Assembly (NCBI GenBank): GCA_052168315.1 | Contig: JBQLZO010000028.1 | Location: forward strand, 84,352-148,351 | Direction of reading: 5' to 3' | Length of the DNA stretch: 64,000 nucleotides | Origin: JBQLZO01 sp052168315 | GTDB lineage: Bacteria; Planctomycetota; Phycisphaerae; Phycisphaerales; UBA1924 | Part shown: piece by piece, positions 32,897 to 43,274 of the stretch | Numbering within the stretch: the first letter of the stretch is position 1 | How the letters are laid out: each line of letters starts with the position of its first letter | Notes under the pieces: model-generated | Databases searched by the model: none | Seen by the model: only the letters and a program-made list of their open reading frames with translations | Told to the model about the DNA's origin: nothing | Position numbers and translations under genes: made by a program

Positions 32897-35269
32897 ATGC
32901 CCAGGAACATCCATGCAGTCGCGCTGGCCGCGATCGTCCCGCTCGCCCTCGCCGCCCACGCCCCGGCCCAGTCCGGGGAATCTCTGGCGCAGTACTTCGG
33001 ATTCGAGGACACCCGGGCCATCGTCGTGGACCCCGAGTTCGGACCCGTCATCGCGGTGGACATCGACGGGGATGGCCTGAGCGACATCCTCGCGGTCAAC
33101 AACCGCAAGTCAAGGATCGAAATCTTCCGCCAGCGATCCGAGCCGAAGTCCGACGCGGAGATGGAGTCCGACTTTCGGATCAACGAACTCCCGCCGTCCC
33201 GGTACTTCGACCGGTCGAATGTGTCGCTCGCGAACCGCGTCTCGGCCATCCAGGCCTTCGATGTCAACGCCGACTCCCGGGTGGATCTCATCCTCGCGGG
33301 ACGCCAGCCCAGCGAGCTGATCACCATGGTGCAGACCGAGCCGTTGTCGTTCGAGCAGGCCGGCACGCACCGGGTCCGCGACATCTCGGCCGCGCAGTTC
33401 GGCATGGTCATCGCCGACCTGATGGGCGGGCCGGGGCCGGAGCTGGGCGTGACCGCCGGCGATCGCGTGCATGTGTACGGGATCAGCTCGATCGGGCCGA
33501 CGGGCGAGCCGACGATCCTCGGCTCCTCCTCCGGGCTCGCGGCGATCTACGCGCGTGACTTCGACGGCGATGGGCTGACCGATCTGCTCGGCGCATACCC
33601 GGAGGACACCGCGCCCCTCCGGCTGTGGCTCCAGCAGCGCCCGCCCGAGAGCGCCGACTCCGGCGGCAAGCGTGGCTTCCTCGGTTCGGAGGTCCGTCTC
33701 GAGATGGCGCCGATCATCGAGGCCGAACCCATGGCCTTCCCCGGACGCGCCGCCTCGTCCGTCGCCGTGATCGAGCGCGCCAGCCGGCGGGTCGTCGTCT
33801 ACGACTTCGAGAGGCAGACGATCGAGCTGGACCCGACCGAGCGGACCGAGCGCGATGCGCCCATGGTCGTCGGCGCGTTCAGCGGCGGCGCCGATCGCGA
33901 TCGCTCCGTCGTCGTCGCCGACATCGACGGCGACGGGCTGACCGACCTGCTCGTCACACACCGCGCCGCCAATTCCATGGTCCTCCACCGCCAGCGCCCG
34001 GGCGTCGGGCTCGGGGATGGGCGCTCCTACGCGGCCCTGCAGAACCCCAAGACCCTCGCCGCCGGGCAGTGGGACACCGACCTGCCCCTCGAGGTGTTCG
34101 TGCTCTCCGAGGACGAGCGGACGGTGGGCGTGTGCAACTTCGACCCATCGACCGGATCGATGAGCGTGCCCGTGCCCCTCCCCATCGAGACCGCCGGCGC
34201 CACGCCCGTGGCGATGAATTACGCGCGGCTGAACGATGGGCCCGCCGTCGCAGTCGTTGTGCAGGACCGTCGCGACCATGTGCTCGAGCTGCACCGCCCG
34301 GGCGAGGGTTCGACGGTGCGCACGATCCCGCTGGCCGATGTCCGCCGACCGCCGCAGTCGATCATCTCCGGCGACTTCGACCACGACGGCTTCACCGACC
34401 TCGCGCTGTTCACCCCGAACGAGCCGATGATCATGGTCCGCTCCGTGGACAACCCCGATGCCGATCCGGAGGTGCTCAACGACCGCACCATGCGGAACTT
34501 CGGCATCGTCCAGGCCGCCGGCCCGTTCAACACCGCGCTGTTCGATGCCGATGGCGATGGGTACGACGAGCTGCTGATCGCCAACAAGAACACGATCCGC
34601 GCCTGCGCGTTCGATGTCGAGAAGGGCTGGTCGTTCATCGAGCAGATCGCGCTCGAGGATGCGAACGCGAACTTCACCGGTCTCGGCGTGCTCACCCGGG
34701 GCGACGACGAGACGAAGCGCCTGATCGCCGCGGATCGCCAGAACGGCCGCCTCGTGCTCATCGATCCGACGCCCGAGGATTGGTCGATCGCCGACCGCCT
34801 CCGGCTCGGCGGGTTCCAGGTCGACTCGATCAACGCCGGCGCCTTCGCGGGAGACAACGAGCCCTCGATCCTCGCCTTCGGGGAGCAGGGGTACGCGCTG
34901 GTGAAACTGGCCGGGCAGCGCGTCGCGCTCTCGGAGGTCGATGCCTACCGATCGGACGACGAACGCCGCTTCGAGCACGAACTGGCCAGCGGCGATGTCA
35001 ACGGCGATGGATTCGTCGATCTCGTGGTGCTCGACGCGGGCGAGAACTTCATCTCGATCATGTCATTCTCCGAGTCGCGCCGCCTCCACGACGCGACCGA
35101 ATTCAAGGTCTTCGAGTCGCGACTGTTCCAGAGCGGATTCGGCGGGCGCGGCCCGCAGGAGCCGCGCGCCGTGATCGTCCACGACCTCACCGGCGATGCG
35201 CGCGAGGACATCCTCGTGATCGTGCACGATCGCATGCTGCTGTACCCGCAGGCCACCCAGCCGCGCTGA
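32897..35269 (+). CDS. Secreted FG-GAP/VCBS repeat beta-propeller protein
   Basis: A 790-residue exported protein with a signal peptide (AVALAAIVPLALAAHAPAQ). It contains at least seven FG-GAP-type calcium loops: DIDGDGLSDILA, DFDGDGLTDLLG, DIDGDGLTDLLV, DFDHDGFTDLAL, DADGDGYDELLI, DVNGDGFVDLVV and the degenerate DLTGDAREDILV. They are spaced along the chain as blades of one or two beta-propellers. No transmembrane or sorting tail is present, so it should be free in the periplasm or exported. Related planctomycete proteins are thought to bind ligands or calcium on the cell surface. ATG 32897 is supported by GGAG about nine bases upstream; the frame is open further 5' without signal sequence. 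Confidence 0.88.
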   Translation: MPRNIHAVALAAIVPLALAAHAPAQSGESLAQYFGFEDTRAIVVDPEFGPVIAVDIDGDGLSDILAVNNRKSRIEIFRQRSEPKSDAEMESDFRINELPPSRYFDRSNVSLANRVSAIQAFDVNADSRVDLILAGRQPSELITMVQTEPLSFEQAGTHRVRDISAAQFGMVIADLMGGPGPELGVTAGDRVHVYGISSIGPTGEPTILGSSSGLAAIYARDFDGDGLTDLLGAYPEDTAPLRLWLQQRPPESADSGGKRGFLGSEVRLEMAPIIEAEPMAFPGRAASSVAVIERASRRVVVYDFERQTIELDPTERTERDAPMVVGAFSGGADRDRSVVVADIDGDGLTDLLVTHRAANSMVLHRQRPGVGLGDGRSYAALQNPKTLAAGQWDTDLPLEVFVLSEDERTVGVCNFDPSTGSMSVPVPLPIETAGATPVAMNYARLNDGPAVAVVVQDRRDHVLELHRPGEGSTVRTIPLADVRRPPQSIISGDFDHDGFTDLALFTPNEPMIMVRSVDNPDADPEVLNDRTMRNFGIVQAAGPFNTALFDADGDGYDELLIANKNTIRACAFDVEKGWSFIEQIALEDANANFTGLGVLTRGDDETKRLIAADRQNGRLVLIDPTPEDWSIADRLRLGGFQVDSINAGAFAGDNEPSILAFGEQGYALVKLAGQRVALSEVDAYRSDDERRFEHELASGDVNGDGFVDLVVLDAGENFISIMSFSESRRLHDATEFKVFESRLFQSGFGGRGPQEPRAVIVHDLTGDAREDILVIVHDRMLLYPQATQPR

Positions 35270-35291
35270 TCCCCCCGGGCGCATCATCCCG

Positions 35292-36509
35292 TCAGTTGCA
35301 GCCGCACTTGTCGATGCCCGTGGCCCGCTTCGCGCACAGCGCATCCCACACGACCTCGCAGCAGAATGGATCGTCGCCGCACACGATCGCCTGGCACACC
35401 GGGTTGTCGCATCCCGGAGAATTCTGAGGCTCGCAGCACGAACTCACCACCCCGCTCGGGCACAGCCCCGCTTCGCACGCGCTGCCCTCGCCCTGGAACA
35501 CGCCGCCGATCGCCTGGCAGGTGTAGATCGAAAGCCCATCCTCGCAGGCGCCGTCATCGAAGCAGCAGGCGCCGAACGGGCCGCACTTGGTGCCGAAGGC
35601 GCTGAGCAGCAGGCCGAGATCATCCGAATCCGTGACGCCATCCCCGTTCGCATCCCCGACGCACGGGTGCACCGTGCATCCAAAGTCGCTGAGAAGGATG
35701 CTCAGGTCGTCCGAATCGACCACACCATCGAAGTTCAGATCGCCCGGGCACTTGGGCGCGGGGAACGAGACGCCGTGGAGGATGATCTCGTAGAACTCGC
35801 CCGTCTCCGAGGGCACCACCCAATCGAAGATCGGCAGGTCCCCGCCGGGTCCATCCGGGCCGGAGACCTCATCGGGCGCATCGAATTGGAAGATCGGAAG
35901 CGGCGCCGAAGCCCCACCCGACAGCGGCTGTGAACTGGCGCCGGAGATGGCAAGGTAATACAGCCCCGGCTCGTTCAGAAACACGCCCGTGCCATCGCTG
36001 GACTCGCTGAACAGCGTGGCGCCACCGCCGCCGAAAGGCTCGCGATTCGCCAGCAGCCCCCGTCCGTCGGCCTTGAAGAGCCACAAAGCGCTCGGGAACG
36101 CCGCCGAACCCCCGAATTCCGGCGAAGTGCTGGCGATGAACTCCTGCGGCTCCTTGATGAGGATCAGGAACATGTCCTGAAAGTCGCCCTCGATCCCCGC
36201 GGCCGCGCCAACGCCGGTCAGCGAGCCGCGGATCTGGGCCATCGGGCCGCTCCCGGTCGGGATCCCCGCACTCGCGGGCAACGGACCCGCGTCGCCGATG
36301 GGTGGCTCTTCCCAGTCTGGCCCGCCAAAGGCCATGCCGCAGATCCCCGGCGCGATGGCCAGCACAACGCCGAGCGCGCACCGATCCCGCCTCCGGACGC
36401 TCGGGCGCGACTGATTGTCGGACGGTTCGTGCCGCGTCGGGCGATGCGCCGGCGCGCGACCCGCCATGCCAAGCGGGGCGCTCCGCCCCAAGGTCCGGAA
36501 TAACCGCAT
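35292..36509 (-). CDS. Secreted dockerin-like protein with planctomycete Cys-rich modules
   Basis: A 405-residue exported protein starting MRLFRTLGRSAPLG; the hydrophobic segment CALGVVLAIAPGICGMAFGG lies unusually late (residues about 45-64). Near residue 270 come two dockerin-type calcium loops, DLNFDGVVDSDDLSILL and DANGDGVTDSDDLGLLL, each followed by a short helix. Two Cys-rich modules end the chain: GACCFDDGACEDGLSIYTC and SCCEPQNSPGCDNPVCQ with CCEVVWDALC. Both recur in Phycisphaerae exported proteins. ATG 36509 has GAGGAG six bases upstream. It is convergent with the FG-GAP gene (22 bp) and divergent from the PEP-CTERM protein. A surface or adhesion role is likely but unproven. Confidence 0.85.
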   Translation of the reverse strand: MRLFRTLGRSAPLGMAGRAPAHRPTRHEPSDNQSRPSVRRRDRCALGVVLAIAPGICGMAFGGPDWEEPPIGDAGPLPASAGIPTGSGPMAQIRGSLTGVGAAAGIEGDFQDMFLILIKEPQEFIASTSPEFGGSAAFPSALWLFKADGRGLLANREPFGGGGATLFSESSDGTGVFLNEPGLYYLAISGASSQPLSGGASAPLPIFQFDAPDEVSGPDGPGGDLPIFDWVVPSETGEFYEIILHGVSFPAPKCPGDLNFDGVVDSDDLSILLSDFGCTVHPCVGDANGDGVTDSDDLGLLLSAFGTKCGPFGACCFDDGACEDGLSIYTCQAIGGVFQGEGSACEAGLCPSGVVSSCCEPQNSPGCDNPVCQAIVCGDDPFCCEVVWDALCAKRATGIDKCGCN

Positions 36510-36871
36510 GCTGATCTCCTCACTCTGAGCGATCCAGCGTACCACCGTTGCCCGCCGATTCAAACAGAATCCCGCCGGGAGAACCGCGGTTCCATGGCTG
36601 GATTCGTCGACGCGCCGTTGATCCGCGCGCCCCGATCCGGACATCCGCGAACGCTCCATGCCCGGCGATTCAAGGGCGCTGTTTGGGCTCACCCCTCCCA
36701 TCGCCGCATGATCGCGATGTGATGCCAGTCGTCCTCACCGGGTCCCGGACGAATTCTGAGATTCCGGTCGAGACCATCGAACCCAGCGCATAGCCTGCGC
36801 GCGCAGGGATTCCGGAACAGTCGGAATCAGTCAGAATCTCTGGTTCGAGAGAATGCGATTGGAGTTGCAAC
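36510..36871. other. Divergent intergenic region with repeated motifs, 362 bp
   Basis: It lies between the dockerin-like protein (minus) and the PEP-CTERM protein (plus). Its right half is less GC-rich than neighbouring coding sequence and holds the direct/inverted repeats described separately (36753-36841). GGAG at about 36861 is the SD for ATG 36872. I see no gene. Confidence 0.5.
36753..36841. repeat. ATTCTGA-GATTCC repeats, candidate operator sites
   Basis: CGGAACAGT (36813-36821), CGGAATCAGT (36822-36831) and CAGAATCTCT (36832-36841) form about three 10-bp phased repeats. An inverted relative, ATTCTGAGATTCCGG, is at 36753-36767; it matches the reverse complement of 36823-36837 apart from a 2-bp gap. 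Spacing by one helical turn next to a start codon suggests a protein-binding site. Only seen by eye. Confidence 0.4.
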
Positions 36872-37582
36872 ATGATGCGCTTAACGCGATCGATGGCGAT
36901 CGGAACGCTCATGACGGCCGTCGGCACGGCCTCGGGAGGGGTGCTCGTGCTGCCCGAGGGCGGGCTGCCACTGAATGTGATCATCGACGACACAGGGAGC
37001 GGACAGTTCCAGGTCGGTGACAAGATCGTCGACATCAAGTCCTTCGTCCCGACGAGCATCGAGGAGGACCAGATCACGGTCGCCCCCGTGCTGCTCGGCA
37101 CCGAGTCGAAGCCGATCTACGGCTTCGATCTGCTCGGCGAGTGGACCGATCTCCCCGGGGATGAGGATGCCTCCGGATTTAACTTCCAGTTCAATGTGAC
37201 CGCGATGGATCCGGAGAAGCGGATCGTCGGGCTCGGCCTGTCGTTCAATGGCTTCGCCACCGGCGAGAACGCGTTCGCCTCTGTCAGCGAAACCGTGTTC
37301 GAACCGGACTCCGGCGATCTGATCGACAACCTCGCCGTCTCCGCCGCGGCCGACACGCCGGAAGACGGATGGGTGCTCCAGGACCAGTTCGGCGTGGAGG
37401 AGCCGATGTTCGACAACGGTTTCCAGGACCTGAACATCGTCAAGGACTTCCAGATCTTCGCGGGCCCGAACGACACCGTGGGCACATCGCTCATCCGCCA
37501 GACCTTCGTCCAGATCCCCACCCCGGGCGCCTGGGGCCTGCTGGCGGGCGGCGGACTGATCGCGATGCGCCGACGGCGCTGA
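36872..37582 (+). CDS. PEP-CTERM sorting-domain protein
   Basis: A 236-residue exported protein with a short signal peptide (SMAIGTLMTAVGTASGG). The C-terminus carries a PEP-CTERM type tail: IPTPGAWGLLAGGGLIAMRRRR, that is, a Pro-rich turn, a hydrophobic span of about 12 residues and an Arg cluster. Exosortase-type enzymes recognise this class of signal; here the motif is PTP rather than PEP, a common planctomycete variant. The body is acidic and without Cys; segments such as EWTDLPGDEDASG suggest a calcium-loving beta fold. It is followed by a purine-rich tract and a terminator (37729-37763). Confidence 0.85.
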   Translation: MMRLTRSMAIGTLMTAVGTASGGVLVLPEGGLPLNVIIDDTGSGQFQVGDKIVDIKSFVPTSIEEDQITVAPVLLGTESKPIYGFDLLGEWTDLPGDEDASGFNFQFNVTAMDPEKRIVGLGLSFNGFATGENAFASVSETVFEPDSGDLIDNLAVSAAADTPEDGWVLQDQFGVEEPMFDNGFQDLNIVKDFQIFAGPNDTVGTSLIRQTFVQIPTPGAWGLLAGGGLIAMRRRR

Positions 37583-37728
37583 TCGATGCGCCCCTCCGCG
37601 GCTCTGGAACAGTGAGAGAGACAGAGCCGGAGAGAAGTGAGATCGGAGGGAGAAGAGACCGGAGCGAGAGCGAGTGGGGGAGCCAGAGCGGGGCGGGGAT
37701 GACATCCAGAACATCCCGAACATCGAGC

Positions 37729-37763
37729 GCACGCCGGTCCCCCCGACGGGGCCGGCGTGCTTT
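37729..37763 (+). terminator. Rho-independent terminator
   Basis: A 13-bp stem (GCACGCCGG... at 37729-37741 with its complement at 37748-37760, one G-T pair, 6-nt loop) is followed by TTTG. It lies about 145 bp after the PEP-CTERM gene, past a purine-rich run (37606-37700). Confidence 0.6.
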
Positions 37764-37853
37764 GCGTTGGCATCCACCCTCACGCGCCCGACACCCCCAC
37801 GCGCTGCGCATCGCATCGCATCTTGCAAGCCGGCGGGCGCCCGCACCGCCCGC

Positions 37854-39041
37854 TCACCCGGCATCGATCGTCAGGCCCACCAGCTTCCGCCCGCGGATCC
37901 GCTCGTTGCCAAGCTGCCCGCACGCGGCCATCGTCTCACGACCCTTCGTCCGCCGGTACTTGCAGAACTGGCCGTGCGATTCCAGGCGGCGCAGGAACGA
38001 CCAGGTCGCCTCCTCCGTCGGCGCGGGCCACGGCGAATCCCGCCGCGGGTTGTATGGGATCACATTCACGCAGCACCGCACGGGCCTGAGCAGCGCCGCC
38101 AGCTCATCCGCGTGCTCCGGCGCATCGTTCACGCCCGGGATCAGCACATACTCGCAGCAGATCGCCGACGAGGAGCGCATCGGCCAGTCCACCAGCATCG
38201 GGATCAGCTCGCCCAGCGGCATCCCCCGGTTGATCGGCATGATCCGCGACCGGATGGCATCGTTCGGCGCGTTGATCGACACGGCCAGGTTCAGCCGCTT
38301 CCACCCATCCTGCCGGATCCGCTCGCCCAGCAGCGCCAGCCCGTCCAGCCGACCCACGGTCGAGATCGTGATGTTCTTCATCGCGATCGCCGGCCCGCGA
38401 TGATCCGTCAGGATCGCGATCGCCTCAAGCACGGCCTCGGCGTTGTCCAGCGGCTCGCCCATCCCCATGAACACAATGTTCTTGATCTCCGCCCCCAGCG
38501 CGTGCCGGGCCGCGTGCCACTGCGCGACGATCTCCCGCGGCTGCAGCGAGCGGATCAGCCCCATCTGGGCCGTCTCGCAGAACTCGCACCCCATCGCGCA
38601 CCCGACCTGCGATGACACGCACAGCGTGAACGACCGCCCGCCCCGGTGCGCCATCGGGATGATCACCGATTCCGTCTCAAGATCATCCGGGAGCCGCGCA
38701 TCGCCCGGCGCGCCCGGCGCCCGCCGATTGATGTTCTCCGCGTGCCGAGGCACCCGCAGCAGGAACTTCCGAACCTCCCCCTCCGCCGACTCGCTCGCAT
38801 GCACCTTCACCGGCACCGGCGGGGCGGGCAGGGCGAACGGCAAAGAACCGGCATCCTCTCTGGTGGCACCGGTCTCTGACCGGTGTGCTCCATCACCCTG
38901 TGCACCCACCCCATCCCTGTAGAACCCCGCATACACCCCCAGCGCCCGCTCCCGCGGCACGCCCCAGGCCGCCGCCCGCTGGGCAAACGCGCTGTGAGTC
39001 AGCGACATCGGATCGAGGATGGAAACGCCGGCGATCTCCAT
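37854..39041 (-). CDS. rlmN: RlmN/Cfr-family radical SAM methyltransferase
   Basis: A 395-residue radical SAM enzyme of the RlmN/Cfr family, which methylates C2 of A2503 in 23S rRNA (and tRNA A37 in RlmN). The 4Fe-4S cluster motif CAMGCEFC (C-x3-C-x2-C) lies near residue 152, with the context SSQVGCAMGCEFCETAQMG; MGMGEPLDN and the late RET.AACGQLG hold the second catalytic Cys. A linker region at about residues 48-68 (GAQGDGAHRSETGATREDAG) is encoded by a palindromic insert (38861-38892). It does not disturb the frame and sits between the N-terminal helical part and the core. ATG 39041 is used; no neighbouring operon partner is seen. Confidence 0.88.
   Translation of the reverse strand: MEIAGVSILDPMSLTHSAFAQRAAAWGVPRERALGVYAGFYRDGVGAQGDGAHRSETGATREDAGSLPFALPAPPVPVKVHASESAEGEVRKFLLRVPRHAENINRRAPGAPGDARLPDDLETESVIIPMAHRGGRSFTLCVSSQVGCAMGCEFCETAQMGLIRSLQPREIVAQWHAARHALGAEIKNIVFMGMGEPLDNAEAVLEAIAILTDHRGPAIAMKNITISTVGRLDGLALLGERIRQDGWKRLNLAVSINAPNDAIRSRIMPINRGMPLGELIPMLVDWPMRSSSAICCEYVLIPGVNDAPEHADELAALLRPVRCCVNVIPYNPRRDSPWPAPTEEATWSFLRRLESHGQFCKYRRTKGRETMAACGQLGNERIRGRKLVGLTIDAG
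38861..38892. repeat. Palindromic repeat-like insert inside rlmN
   Basis: CACCGGTC (38867-38874), TCT, GACCGGTG (38878-38885) is a perfect 8-bp stem with a 3-nt loop. It lies in an in-frame stretch encoding AHRSETGAT-like sequence, low in conservation. A related core with the same loop size (ACCGGTC-ACC-GACCGG) occurs at 50070-50085, between accB and accC. Confidence 0.5.
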
Positions 39042-39191
39042 GGGTCGGACAGTCTATGGCTCCGGCGCTCCCGGCCCCTGTCCCACTCGGTGATGCCCCG
39101 CCATGACCCGCGATGCCCAATTGGACGCATCCGGTCGCAGCGCGCCGCTCAATGCCCGACGCCGAGGGGCACCGAACGGAGGTTGAGCCGA

Positions 39192-39224
39192 ACCTTCACT
39201 TGGGGACAGCCTGTGGAGTGATAC
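39192..39224 (+). promoter_or_regulatory. Possible promoter of the LpxH-like gene
   Basis: TTGGGG with TACACT about 16 bp downstream lies in an AT-richer patch roughly 75-105 bp before ATG 39301 (exact bounds approximate). The -35 match is weak; TTCACT a few bases earlier is an alternative at a longer spacing. Predicted from consensus only. Confidence 0.3.
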
Positions 39225-39300
39225 ACTTCTACAGGAATTCGAGGCGGCCCACGCCAGCGGGCAGGCACGCTGGAACCATCCACGGACGCGGAGCGGACCC

Positions 39301-40266
39301 ATGGGCACCAAGAAACTTCGATATCGGACCGTCTTCCTCTCCGATCTCCACCTCGGATCCTCCGGCTGCCGAGCCGCCGAACTCTGCTCCTTCCTCAAGC
39401 ACCTCGATTGCGAAACCCTCTACCTCGTCGGCGATGTCATCGACATGTGGCGCCTCCGCCAGCGCTGGTACTGGCCCGAACGCCACAACCGTGCCATCAC
39501 ACGCATCCTCAAACTCTCCAAACGCGGCACCCGCGTCGTCTTCATCCCCGGCAACCATGACGAGCACGCCCGCCGGTTCGTCGGGTACACCTTCGGCGGC
39601 GTCGAGGTCGCCCGAGAGGCCGAGCACACCACGGCCGACGGGCGAACCCTGCTCATCACCCACGGCGACCAGTTCGACCTCATCGTCAAGCACGCCCGCG
39701 CCCTCTCCATCCTCGGCGCCTGGGCCTACGACACCCTCGTCGTCATCAACAACCGGCTCAATTGGGTCCGCCGCAAACTCGGCATGACCTACTGGTCCCT
39801 CTCACACTTCCTGAAGCTCAAGGTCAAGTCCGCCTGCACCTACATCGCCAAGTTCGAGGATGCCCTCGCCCACGAGGCCGCCGAACGCGGGTTCTGCGGC
39901 GTGGTCTGCGGGCACATCCACAAGGCCGAGACCACCACCGCCCGCGGGATCGAGTACTACAACTGCGGCGACTGGGTCGAGTCCTGCACCGCCCTTGTCG
40001 AGCACGCCGATGGCACCATGGAGATCGTCGATGGCCTGGCCGTCATCGCCGACCTCCGCGCCCGCCGCGATGCCCGGGCCGAGGGCCCCGGATCACCCGA
40101 TGACGCCGCCGGACCCGGCGAAGAACGCCTCGTCCCGGTCCCGGCGTTCAATGCCTTCGACCTCGACGAGGACGACGACGATCTCGATGATGATGAAGAC
40201 ATGGCGGGCGATGGCCGCGCCGGCGCCCACGCCGATCGCCCGAACCACCAGCCCGCCTTCGTCTGA
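39301..40266 (+). CDS. LpxH-like metallophosphoesterase (UDP-2,3-diacylglucosamine pyrophosphatase family)
   Basis: A 321-residue calcineurin-fold hydrolase of the COG2908 type. Metal-binding motifs run in order: FLSDLHLGS near residue 12, VGDVIDMW, IPGNHDEH, LLITHGDQFD and CGHIHKAET. The DVIDMW and GDQFD phrases are those of LpxH-like enzymes, which cleave UDP-2,3-diacyl-GlcN in lipid A synthesis; close relatives of unknown substrate are common, so the assignment is to family only. The C-terminal 65 residues are acidic with an Asp run (DLDEDDDDLDDDED) and are probably disordered. It stands alone, followed by a convergent peptidase gene. Confidence 0.82.
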   Translation: MGTKKLRYRTVFLSDLHLGSSGCRAAELCSFLKHLDCETLYLVGDVIDMWRLRQRWYWPERHNRAITRILKLSKRGTRVVFIPGNHDEHARRFVGYTFGGVEVAREAEHTTADGRTLLITHGDQFDLIVKHARALSILGAWAYDTLVVINNRLNWVRRKLGMTYWSLSHFLKLKVKSACTYIAKFEDALAHEAAERGFCGVVCGHIHKAETTTARGIEYYNCGDWVESCTALVEHADGTMEIVDGLAVIADLRARRDARAEGPGSPDDAAGPGEERLVPVPAFNAFDLDEDDDDLDDDEDMAGDGRAGAHADRPNHQPAFV

Positions 40267-40304
40267 ACAGCGCTGTCCATACCCACCGTCGCGCCCGCGC
40301 GCCG

Positions 40305-42494
<2,190 letters not shown>

Positions 42495-42671
42495 CGGATT
42501 TCCTCTACGCTGGATAGGAACGGATGCGCTGCCCCCGCGGGCATCTCCCGCCGGGCAGCGCAGATGCTACCACCCCGGCGCTCCCTGGCATCGCCCCCGC
42601 GCACGGGCACGAAACGACGATCGAAGACGCCCGACGGAATCCCACGCCGCCTGTCCCGAAAGAACCGATCG

Positions 42672-43217
42672 ATGAACAGCAGCGTCCCACCCCCCGCACC
42701 AGGGCGCCTCGACTCCGAGCGCTACGCACACACGCGTCGCCGGCTCAGGCGGATCGGTCCCGTGGTCCTCGCCATCGGGCTGCTCTGCCTGATCGTCTCG
42801 CTCATTGACTTCTTCATGGCGTTCGGGGCCAGCGCCGGGCCGCCCAGACTGTTCTTCCTCGGGTTCATCGGCCTGCCCATGCTGTTCGTCGGGATCGGGA
42901 TGACCGCCGTCGGCTACCAGCGGGACATCGCGCGCTACCACGCCAGCGAACTCGCGCCGGTCGGCGCTGAGACCATCAACTACATGGGCAGCGCCGCCGC
43001 CCCCGGAATCACCGCCGCCGGCGGCGCGTTCCGCGATGGGCTCGCATCCGGCGCTCAGAGCCTCGCCTGCCCGGCGTGCGCCCAGCCCAACGACCACGAT
43101 GCCAGGTTCTGCGATGCGTGCGGGGCGTCGATCGCGCTCCGGTGCCGGCAATGCGACCATCCGAACGACCACGATGCACGCTTCTGCGACCAGTGCGGCG
43201 CTGCGCTGCAAGCGTGA
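42672..43217 (+). CDS. Membrane protein with duplicated zinc ribbon
   Basis: A 181-residue protein of no named family. Two membrane spans are at about residues 31-55 and 60-85 (VVLAIGLLCLIVSLIDFFMAF; LFFLGFIGLPMLFVGIGM). The C-terminal 50 residues hold two zinc ribbons in tandem: CPACAQPNDHDARFCDACG and CRQCDHPNDHDARFCDQCG. The shared core PNDHDARFCD marks a recent internal duplication. Double zinc ribbons of this sort are usually protein-interaction modules. ATG 42672 is chosen because sequence upstream is not protein-like; the frame is open. Divergent from the S9 peptidase across about 175 bp. Confidence 0.75.
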   Translation: MNSSVPPPAPGRLDSERYAHTRRRLRRIGPVVLAIGLLCLIVSLIDFFMAFGASAGPPRLFFLGFIGLPMLFVGIGMTAVGYQRDIARYHASELAPVGAETINYMGSAAAPGITAAGGAFRDGLASGAQSLACPACAQPNDHDARFCDACGASIALRCRQCDHPNDHDARFCDQCGAALQA

Positions 43218-43274
43218 TGTCGCCCGCCCGGTCCCTCCCCCGCATCCTGATGCCCGATCCCCGATGCCTTCTCC

